Of a DNA stretch of 50,993 nucleotides, positions 26,193-35,074 are shown in pieces (the stretch's first letter is position 1; each line of letters opens with the position of its first letter). The DNA is from Actinomortierella ambigua (taxonomy: Eukaryota > Mortierellomycota > Mortierellomycetes > Mortierellales > Mortierellaceae), in contig JAAAJB010000234.1 of assembly GCA_016098155.1 (NCBI GenBank), positions 1-50,993 of the forward strand, written 5' to 3'. The notes below the pieces were generated by a model. The model worked only from the letters and a program-made list of their open reading frames with translations, had not been told where the DNA came from and did no database searches. A program made the position numbers and the translations under genes.

Positions 26193-26501
26193 ATGTCTAT
26201 CATCAGTGCCTCCGTTGCTCGCGCTCTCTGTTCCTCGGCAACTTTTCGAGCCGCCACCGCTGCCACCACCAGTACGGCCGCCGCCAACCGTTGGTACTCG
26301 GTCGCTGTGTCGAACGCCGCCAGGTCCGCTGCGGCCCAGCAGGGTGGCAGTATTGGTGTAGCGCCAGTCATTGTCCAGGGACACTCAACCAAGAAGCTGG
26401 TCATCCTTTCCGGTGCTTCTGCCTGCGCGACGTTCGACGCGTGTTATTACTACTACAACTTTGGCCCTGGTAGCAAGAGAACCACCTCCTCCACTGTCTA
26501 A
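26193..26501 (+). CDS. Small mitochondrial membrane protein, 102 residues
   Basis: Intronless. Residues 1-50 are rich in Ala, Ser, Thr and Arg with no acidic residues, as in a mitochondrial presequence. One hydrophobic segment near the C-terminus (about 69-90) contains KLVILSGASACATFDACYYY, followed by NFGPGSKRTTSS. The end resembles that of the divergent neighbour: KIIL-TGG...EAVLWYKYF against KLVILSGA...DACYYYYNF, both ending in a Lys/Thr-rich tail. The two may be diverged paralogs or subunits of one complex. No family was recognised. Confidence 0.72.
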   Translation: MSIISASVARALCSSATFRAATAATTSTAAANRWYSVAVSNAARSAAAQQGGSIGVAPVIVQGHSTKKLVILSGASACATFDACYYYYNFGPGSKRTTSSTV

Positions 26502-26839
26502 AAAAAAGGTCTTAGGCAAAGCAAGTTTCACTGTCCCCCCCCTTGTCAAATGTTAAGTGCTCTCGACAATGTTTCAAACTACACTTGACTCGAAAAAGGA
26601 AAAATATAACTAGACTTTTGCTTCAACTGAGTAATACTTGTCGGGGCGCTGGTAGATATAAAAGGTATTTAAAACAAGACCTTCACAGTTTGCACAGAGG
26701 AGACTGTGTTCCATTGCCTTTCAAAAAGAGTCGGTTGAAGTTGTAGGCTTGACAAAGGGATGTTCCCCCATTGAAGGCATTTTTTCGTGATCCAAAAAAA
26801 AAAAATTGTTCGCGTGAGTTTGAGGAAATCTATTTATTT
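26502..26839. other. Convergent intergenic spacer
   Basis: 3' flanks of the small mitochondrial protein gene (+) and the cysteine-rich secreted protein gene (-). A TTTATT (AATAAA on the minus strand) at 26833-26838 lies just downstream of the minus-strand stop. Nothing else is seen. Confidence 0.5.
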
Positions 26840-27103
26840 TTAGCACAAAGAGCAAGGTACACAGTCCGTGAGGAATGCACCGGCGCTGAAGCATGCTTGC
26901 TCGAAGCGTAGGAGCTCATAGTCATCTTCGAGACAACAGCCTGCAAAGTCGCAGCCATAATATCCGTACACGAGGCCGCTACTTCTACAGGAATTCTCCG
27001 AGATGGCATCGGCAGCATCGCAGTTGCACTTTATCCAAAAAGCGTGGACAACAGTGGTGAAGCTGTAGAAGGCCAAAAAAAGAGAGGAGACCCTAAATTT
27101 CAT
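26840..27103 (-). CDS. Small secreted cysteine-rich protein, 87 residues
   Basis: Intronless, ATG at 27103. A classical signal peptide (about 1-21: MKFRVSSLFLAFYSFTTVVHA) is followed by a mature peptide of about 66 residues holding ten cysteines. These are spaced C-x-C, two single Cys, then CC, a further Cys, and a C-terminal group C-x2-C-x2-C. An even cysteine number suggests five disulfide bonds. The features match the general pattern of fungal secreted cysteine-rich (effector-like) proteins, but I recognise no specific family and infer no host interaction. Confidence 0.7.
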   Translation of the reverse strand: MKFRVSSLFLAFYSFTTVVHAFWIKCNCDAADAISENSCRSSGLVYGYYGCDFAGCCLEDDYELLRFEQACFSAGAFLTDCVPCSLC

Positions 27104-29000
27104 CTGGGTTTAACATTGAAGGGTGTTAATGTCATCATGCGGTCTACTGATTCGTATAGTCGGATAATGAGGAGGCAGTGGGGATAATGGTGCAAGGAGA
27201 AGAGACTGGCAATGTACTCTACATGGTAAGGTGATTAATGATGCCCCCCCCTCTTCGTTTCTTACTTTGTGGGAAACGTGTGGAAGAGTTGTTTTTCGAT
27301 CACGAGTGAGAATTGAGAGGGATTCCTTTTCTACTCCACAAAAAAAAAAAGCTCCAAGAAATCACAAAGGGTAAAGTCAACAGAAAATTCTTTGCCCTTA
27401 TTTTTGCCATGCTGCCGATGGTGCAAAAAAGAATTGGAGACGACAAACAAGAGTTGGGCTGATTGAATTGGGCCCTTCGAGTGAGATAAGCGTGTTGTCT
27501 GTTACCTCCCCCCCTCCATTTATTCTAGCCATTGGACTCGAGAAGCCCGGGATTAATGACAAGCGACATGATCTCGACTTTCAGTTCTCCTTGTTTAATC
27601 CAGCGCGCTTACTTTTCAATCATCGAGCTAGGGGCGCCTTTTTTTTACGAGAAGCTTCAATGGTACAAAATAACCTTGAGCCCACTGGACATCTGGTCGT
27701 AGAGTCTGGCCATGTTTTCTTGCACGATATCTTTGAGATGCAATCACTCGGGCACGTCTATTCGTGACGTTGGTGCAGGACACTCACACATCCAAAATCA
27801 TTCAACGCAACTCTTCCTTCCTCTACCCCATATTGTGTGAACCCCAATGAGGCTAGAAGGATGTATGCTATTATGCACAAGCATTGGCTCCAGTCACCCC
27901 GGCATTTTTCCTACGACCAGATGAAGAAATTCGTGACAGTTTCCCGTGTATAGGGGTCGGAACCCATCGGGAAACAGGCGTGATTGGCCCTATACATTGG
28001 TGCGCAGAATCACAAAAAAAATGCAAAGGTGATCAAGGAGAGTTGTCAGACAAAGGATAATGGACGCTCCTTCTACATGGCGAGCATTTCAGTTTAGGTT
28101 GTTGTTAACTTGTCTTGGTTGTCAGCCCTAGTGGTAATGCGTAGTGTTCACCTCCAGTCATGTAATGAGTGGGGTAATATTGTCTACAGGGCTCAGCATT
28201 GACTTTGAACTCATATGTTTAAGGTGTCACTCTTTTATTCAGTGTGCCAAATCACACATACGCGACGCTTCTTTCGAAGCGTATCCTCTTATATGGAGTA
28301 TGTGTTCAATCACAGGGAGGTTTTGTATCAAAGATTGGAACACCAATTGGCACCACTTCCCCTAGAGGCAGCCCTCTGACACGTTGATGATCTCATGGGT
28401 CAAAAAACTGCAGAGTTTTACCAACTGCGTCTACGAAGGTGTTCGGGGGGAGATGAAGTTAAGCTGTTTTGCTAGAACATGGTAGAACTCGCAGTCAAGG
28501 GTGATAGTTTAAATGCTATTAGAATGTGCCTTGCGATAGACGCGATGGGACTACCGAGCTGATACGCCACATCTCTTTTCGATGCAGCTGTCGGTAACAA
28601 TCAGATCTCTTTATCACCCGCGTTCGTCTCTCTCACTCCTCATGGGGTGAGCTCTTCTTGCACAGCAGAAAGAACAGCATCAGGGCTGGATGCCAAAAAG
28701 ATGGCATAACATTGTGAAGGCAATGGCGACATATCAGTACTCGAGCCCCATCGTTAGTTCTCAACATTCCTTTCCGTCCGTTTGTTGGATCTGCGCCGTG
28801 ACTGCTTGCTCGACCTAGGACGTGTGATCGCGCCATCCCCTGCTATCGATGCAAATTGTCGCAATAGAGCTTAAAACCTCACACACTTCGGCATTTTGAT
28901 TGGAATACATATCTTGTTTCTTTTTTCTTCAATCTCTCTGTTTTCCCAATACACTCTCACTTTCACACTCTCTCCACCTCGACAACAACAACATACAATC
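27104..29000. other. Gene-poor 1.9-kb region
   Basis: No ORF here has a recognisable domain; the best is a 99-codon plus-strand ORF at 27468-27767 without supporting features. I saw no tRNA. The one clear structure is a pair of overlapping inverted repeats at 27939-27996. The last ~130 bp, a C/T-rich stretch with CTCTC motifs, is probably the APS kinase promoter and leader. Confidence 0.5.
27939..27996. repeat. Two overlapping perfect inverted repeats
   Basis: GTTTCCCG at 27939-27946 pairs with CGGGAAAC at 27968-27975. TGTATAGGG at 27947-27955 pairs with CCCTATACA at 27988-27996. The two stems interleave, so they could form alternative hairpins or a pseudoknot-like fold if transcribed. Function is unknown. 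Confidence 0.6.
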
Positions 29001-29996
29001 ATGGTTGCAACCAACATCACCTGGCACCAAGGAGCTTTCACGCGCGAGGAGCGTCAGCAAACCCTCGGTCAGAAGGTGAGCCCCCCTCTCTCTCCTGCGG
29101 ATAGAGACACAACAAGGGACATTGGCTTCGTCTGGGATAGTGCCGTATATTCGGGACTCGGACATCATTCCCGAAAGGAGAAGGGCTTTTTACCACCATG
29201 GAGGAGTGGCCAGAAGCAATCCTAACCCTCCTCCTTCTCTTTTACGTTTCTTGCTTCATAACACCGACATTTGGGGCAAAACGGAAATCTCTTCCCTCTC
29301 TCTCTTCAAATCTATAGGGCTTCACCATCTGGTTCACAGGCCTGTCGGCCTCCGGCAAATCGACGCTAGCGTCCGCGCTTGAGCAGCACCTGGTCTCGCT
29401 CAAGATCGGAGCCTACCGTCTGGACGGCGACAACATCCGCTTTGGCCTGAACAAGGATCTCGGCTTTGGCCCCGACGCCCGCACGGAAAACATCCGTCGC
29501 ATTGCCGAGGTCGCCAAACTGTTTGCCGACTCGACCCAGATCGCCATCACGGCCTTCATCAGCCCTTACATCTCCGATCGTGACGCTGCCCGCACCCTGC
29601 ACAACCAGGCCAATATCCCCTTCATCGAGGTCTTTGCCGACGCCCCGCTCGACGTCGTCGAGAAACGTGATCCCAAGGGCCTCTACCAGAAGGCCAGGGC
29701 CGGCGAGATCAAGGAGTTTACCGGTATCTCTGCCCCGTATGAGGCCCCCACTAAACCCGAGATTCATATCCACACGAACAAGGTCTCTGTGGAGGAGGGT
29801 GTTCAGGTAAAGAAGATTTTTTGTGTGTGTGTGTGTGTGTGATGTTGTCTGCTGTGATCTAGGATGGATGTCGCCATTTTTGGCTCAAATGCAGGAACCA
29901 ATGCAAAAAGTGACTGACAAATTCAATCCCTTCCCTCTCATTCGCTAGATCATCTTGGACTACCTCCGTGAGAAGGATCTGCTGCCAAAGGCCTAA
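29001..29996 (+). CDS. MET14: Adenylylsulfate (APS) kinase
   Basis: Phosphorylates adenosine 5'-phosphosulfate to PAPS with ATP in sulfate assimilation. Exons 29001-29075, 29318-29806 and 29949-29996, all joined in phase 0, give 203 residues, essentially the yeast Met14 length. Motifs: N-terminal [13 protein letters not shown]-loop [24 protein letters not shown] for APS binding, [28 protein letters not shown], the [22 protein letters not shown] lid region, and a final DYLREKDLL. It is a stand-alone kinase without an ATP-sulfurylase domain. The PAP phosphatase of the same pathway lies 14.5 kb downstream on the other strand. Confidence 0.95.
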
Positions 29997-30183
29997 AAAC
30001 CACGACCGACATTCTAACACACATAACACACCTACCTCTTGTCAAATACCGCTGTGCATTACCCACCACCCTTCCACTTGTTACATTAAAGAGCCTTTAG
30101 AGGATGAAATTTTTTTTTTTATAAAAAGGACAATTAATGCTATTCTAACTTGAAAAAGGGATTGTCTCCAGCTATTGACTTGG

Positions 30184-33100
30184 TTATGTACTTGTCGTCA
30201 TCGACGCTGATGGTGAGTGATGAGGCCTGTTGGGAGAACGCTCGCCCATTGGGATTGGCCTTCGCTCTTGTGCTGCACCACCACCACCACCACTGCTACC
30301 CGCCTTGGCTGATTCCTTGGCTTGGTGGCTGGCGAGCGAAGCCTTTGTGACAACCGATCTATTTCATGCGAAAAGAAAATCACTCATTGTAAATGAAAAA
30401 GCTGTTCTTCCCTCCTTGTTCACTTTTCCACTATATCCTTTTTTTTGTGTGTGTTTTACCTGGTCCCAAATCGAACAGCCGCTCCAAGAGTTGCTTGCCA
30501 AAGGTTCAGTCCAAGATCCGGTCCCAACCAACGCCAATTCTCCTTGTCATCTACTCCTGCCATACCACCACTACCGTCACCATGGCCCCCAATATCGGAT
30601 GACGACGCCAATGTGGGCGACGACACCGGTGTGGGGCCTCCTGAGGTCACAGTAGATGCAGCTGTCGTTGTCGGTGTAACACTTCCTCCTGTATTCCTCA
30701 CAATTCCACCCATAAACGGTGATGGCGCTGGGAAGGTATGTGCCGGTCGAAGCGGGGACGATCCTCGCAGCATCATCTGCCCAGCCGTGCCACCGGCCCG
30801 GAGTCCCACATGCGACGGCGAGCACAACGCGCCCACCATCCCGATCCGTGCAATCGACACATGTGACGCCAATGCCCGTTGATCCAGCGCCCGCGAGAAG
30901 AAGAACTGGTGCGGCTCCGGGATTACTGGATGGTTACAGTTGTGATGATTGTGATGGTGATGATGGCCATGATGGCCGTGATACGACGGTGGGGGGCACC
31001 GCTTACGACGTGATGCCGATGCTACTGTTCCTGGTGGTGGCGAAGGGGCTGGTCCATGATGGCTATAATAGTGGGCGCGTGTCGGTGTCGACGCCCCCGA
31101 CGACACAGGCGACAAGTTGGGCGATGGGCATGGTGACCGTGGTGGCGTGTAATCCGGGGACGACAGCGCACTGTTGGGCTCGGACCCTTCTTCCCCAGAC
31201 TCGGACGACCAGCCGCTGCTACCGCTGCTCGTCGGTAACGGCACCTTGGATGCGTGCTCCAGAATCGACTGGGCCTTGGTACTCCACGACACAAATCGGC
31301 CTGCCAGGATCGACGACGGTCCAGAAAGCACCTTTTCCGCCGTGCTCGCTGTCGTTGCACACACGTCCACCGGGTTGGGCTCCAACGGCGACATGGGAGC
31401 CGTGCTATGATGACTGGATTTGCCGCCACTGCTCGCAGACAATACTGACAGGTGAAGATGAGCGCCACCAGCTCCTCCTCCTTCGAGCGGGCTATGGAGC
31501 GGTGTGGTGGATCCCGATGACGGATAGAAAAAGTGCTGGTGGTCGGCCGCAGCACTGTTTAGCGTAGACGATTCAATCTCATAGTAATCCCGTCCGCCAA
31601 AGTCGCCTGTCGACGAAGCCCCAGAGAATATGCCGCGGCGACTGCTACCACCTGCGCTACTGGCACCACCGCTACCACCGCCACTACCATAGAGACCTGC
31701 GGTGCTTGAACGCGCCGCCTCCGAGTCGGATGATCCGCTTTCGTACTCCCACGACAATGGTGTGTAGGATCCTGAAAAATAGACAGGTGAGATGTCGCCA
31801 TAGGGCGACTCGGACAAGAGAAGTCTACCGTTGTTGCTGGGACCGCCGCCGCCGCCGCTTCCGTTGTTGCCTCCAGAGCCTGAGACTACTGGTAGGAGAT
31901 GAGGTGAGGTGGTCGAGGAGTAGTAGACATGTGTCGGCGAGGCCGGGACGAGAGGAGACGACCTTTGAGACCGTGGGTCGAGCGAGTAGAGTTTCTTTGG
32001 CCGCTGACGTTGAGTGAACTTTGGCCTTGGTGTTGCTGCAAGAAGCGTCGACAGACTATTGTTCCCATGTCATAAAGTTTTTCTACAGGGTTAGTCAAAG
32101 TTGGAACATAGGAAAAACGACTTGTTTTACCCCTCTTGCCCTCCCCCCCCTTTTGTCTCTTCTCTGCTGTTTACTGTATGTCATTGCGTCCATCCCTGTC
32201 ATGTTTTTTGCCTTTTACGATTGTAGCTGTGTACGAGGAAGGACGGACAAGGTCACAGACCCTTTTCACCCACCCCTTTCACCCCCCCCCCAACAGTCCT
32301 CTGTTCCTGCTTGGTGGTCCACCCCCGTTTACCTCAAGTGACAAATCAATATCTTGCCCATGGCTGCGGAAAATGGGCGTTGGGGCTCACAATATGAGGG
32401 AAGAAACATGTAAAATGAAAAAAAAGTGGTGCCATGTATTCTCTTTCATCCATGGGATGATTCCTCCGATTGAACACCCAGGCGGTGAGAAGGCCAAGAA
32501 GACAAAAAAAAAAAAAGGTTTGAAAGATAAGGTGTACCATGTTTGCATGTTGTACCACCAGGGACAAAGAAAACAGGGGAGGGGTATCTGTGCACTGTAG
32601 GCGACTGGTGGTTGGTATTGATTGACAAAGGAAAATTATTTGCGACATCATATGACCCATGAAAGAGCAAAGCTTTCCCCCCTCTTCCCCTGTCAGTCAA
32701 CGAAAAACACAAAGAGACAGCCAGGTTGAACATCGAGCGAGGGGAGGAATGCTTCATCTGTCAGTCAAGAAGCGTGTAAAAAAAACAAAAAAAAGAGTCC
32801 CCCCGAGATCAAAGGAGGAGGTGCTTTGTTACTGCCCATTTCCTGTGCATGCTTGTGCAAAAGAGAATGAGGCAAAGAAGAAGAAGAGGCCGACAAAAAA
32901 AGGGTGGGATGCGAGGATACAGCAGATTGGCATCATTCATCATTACCTGGCACGCAATGCGTCTTCTTGCTCTTGTTCTGTGAGGAGGTGTCTATCCACG
33001 GGGACAATTCGTCTTCGACGAGATCTATTTGGCTGTTGCTGATAGACTGGTGATGGGGAGACTGCTGTTGCTGCATGTACCTGTTGATGTGGTTGTGGTT

Positions 33101-33649
33101 GTTGTTGATGTTGTTGCTGATGTTGCTGCTGCTGCTGATAGCGAGCGGGGTGATGAAGTGCATGCTGTTGCTGGGCCAACAGGGGGTCTGGTATCATGTC
33201 CCTGTCGTCGTAGTGATAGTAGGGCGGCGAGTCAAAAATCATGTCGTCCTCACCCTCCATGTCAGAGTACTCGACCTCAGAGTACTCTTCCTCGAGCAGT
33301 ACCTCCCGTCCCGAGAGGGCTATCCAGTTGCCTTGTTTGCATGCAACAATGCATATGTGAGCAAGTTGGGGTAAATATGTAAGAATCCAGTGGGGGGAAT
33401 GGGCACGAGGTTAGGATGTGAATGCGAGACAAATAGCGTTGTTGCACACACATACACACACACAGCGGGTTGCTTTCTTCATTTATTTTTACCTTCCCCG
33501 CAAGGCGAACCTGTGCCAGAAAGGATACGAAACTTTGGGGACACGGCGGTCGAGTCGAGGTCGTGTGGAGAGAGGTGGTGGTAGTCGGCGGGAGTGGCAG
33601 TCGCCGACGCGCGTGAGCGGTGAGAAGGTGCCTTTGTGGCCGCGGACAT
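30184..33649 (-). CDS. Low-complexity protein of unknown function, four exons
   Basis: Exons 33649-33493, 33331-32947, 32055-30460 and 30358-30184, assembled by phase (1, 2, 2), give about 770 residues. The start MSAATKAPSHRSRAS is followed by an acidic EEEYSEVEYSDMEGEDD patch, a Gln/His tract, a short helix-prone segment (LLTEQEQEDALRASLSTLL) and then long Ser/Gly/Pro/His-rich sequence. A tryptophan-containing segment near the end (KENWRWLGPDLGLNLWQAT) is the most conserved-looking part. I recognise no domain, so function is unknown. The 891-bp intron 2 is unusually long here and could hide another exon. In the last exon a second frame is also open; I kept the one reached by the TAG acceptor at 30360-30359. 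Confidence 0.6.
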
Positions 33650-33781
33650 GTTGGGTAGGAGTTGGAGGCGGAGTGGGAAAGGGCTGGGGAAGGATAGTCA
33701 CAGACAGCACAGGTTGTGGTGGTGGTGGTGGGGGGGGGGGAGGGCAGAGAGGGGCGCGAGAGGTGGGGAGGGAGAGAGAGA

Positions 33782-33790
33782 NNNNNNNNN
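33782..33790. other. Assembly gap (9 N) in a poly-G run
   Basis: Nine undetermined bases flanked on the right by an almost pure G tract (33791-33865) and on the left by a GA-rich stretch. The gap probably marks a homopolymer that sequencing or assembly could not resolve, so spacing and sequence around it should not be trusted. Confidence 0.95.
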
Positions 33791-34527
33791 GTGGGGGGGG
33801 GGGGGGGGGGGGGTGGGGGGGGGGGGGTGTTGGGGGGGTGGGTGGGGGGGGGGGGGGGGGGGGGGCAGAGTTGGGTGAGAGAGGAGGGGAGAGAGAGTGA
33901 GAGAAGGACAGAGAGAGAGAGAGTGAGTGTGTGTGAGTGTGAGAGAGAGAAAATGTGGGGAAAGATGTGAAGGATTGAAAAGAGAGTGGTGAAAGAGAAA
34001 GGAGTGAAGTGGCATCCTATCCAAAGAAGCAAATTGTCCCTTTTGTGCTTCCCCCCAAACGACGACGATCATTGTGGCTGGGAGAGCACGAAATCACAGG
34101 TGGCCCCCCCAAGAAGTGCGCAACATCCAGGTAAGACGTGGGTGTGATCAATGATGGTCAGTGATGATGGCCCTCCCTCTACTACCCCTTCCCCCAAGGC
34201 ACATGACACCGAAGCAGCTGGCTGCTGCAGGTGCCAGCTTTGCCGGCTAAAGTCTGTTGGACCAGTTCCAACCAACCAGCCAACCAAACCAAACCAGACC
34301 AAACCAAACCATCAGCCAGCCATGTTGTCCCCCCTCCACCAACATCCTGCAGCCAACCAACCTTGCCAACCCACAGCCTCATCATCAATGTCCCTCTCTT
34401 CGTGTCACACACAGCGCACTTTCTCTCTCTCTCACTCTCAACTCTCAACTCTACTCTACTCTACTCTACTCTACTCTACACTCTACATCTTCTTACTCTT
34501 CGTACGGATGCATCAACTCATGTGCTC

Positions 34528-34561
<34 letters not shown>

Positions 34562-34849
34562 GAAGGAGGGAAGAAGGGGGTTCTTACGTTGCCACCATTC
34601 TTAATATCATCATTTGACTCTTTCCTGTTGTCATCATGAACAAGGAGGTCTCTCCTCCTCAAATGGGAAGGAAACAGACGTACTCTTCCGTGCATTTATA
34701 CAGCTTTGGCATCCCACCTCCCCTTCCCTCCTCAAACGTCTCTCTCTATCCTGGGATGGAGTCGAGGGCGGTACAGAAGAGTGCCAAGGCCCTTCCCTTC
34801 CACGGATCCAATTTCGACGGGTGGGTGAGAAGGCGAGGCGAGGGTCGCA

Positions 34850-34855
34850 TATAAA
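34850..34855 (+). promoter_or_regulatory. TATA box upstream of the acidic low-complexity gene
   Basis: TATAAA about 220 bp before the ATG at 35075, followed by a C/T-rich leader, an arrangement typical of a fungal core promoter. Confidence 0.45.
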
Positions 34856-35074
34856 CCAGCCAACTTTCTCTTGTTCTTCCCGTCGATACACTCCCTCCTC
34901 CTCCTCCCCCCCCCGCACGCACACATAACCCTTCGTTGTCTCCCCTGCCTGCCCGCCCCTTCTCCTCGTTCCACAGGTCCTCATTCAACTTCATCACTCT
35001 CCCCCTCCCTCCCTCACACTCCTTTGTGCATCCAACATTGAAACCTGCCACTGTTGTGGGTTTGTCTGCCTGTC

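Larger units (their letters stand above)
33650..35074. promoter_or_regulatory. Divergent promoter region with assembly gap and microsatellites
   Basis: Separates two divergently transcribed low-complexity genes. Positions 33782-33790 are N, inside poly-G from about 33728 to 33865, so the true length is uncertain. Other simple repeats are (ACCAA/CCAAC)n at about 34262-34313, (CTCTA)n at about 34442-34485 and (CT)n at 34528-34561. A TATAAA at 34850-34855 lies about 220 bp before the plus-strand ATG. Apparent ORFs here come from simple repeats. Confidence 0.6.

Noticed and set aside
30184..30283. Alternative frame in the last exon of the unknown gene (reading ASSLTISVDDDKYITKS)
   Set aside because: It reads plausibly and could be reached by a GTGCAG acceptor near 30283, but the upstream TAG acceptor gives a longer open frame in the correct phase. 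Transcripts are needed to settle it.
33277..34032. Pro-rich minus-strand ORF through the gap
   Set aside because: It is read from poly-C/poly-G and N bases. The spliced model starting at 33649 accounts for the coding part.
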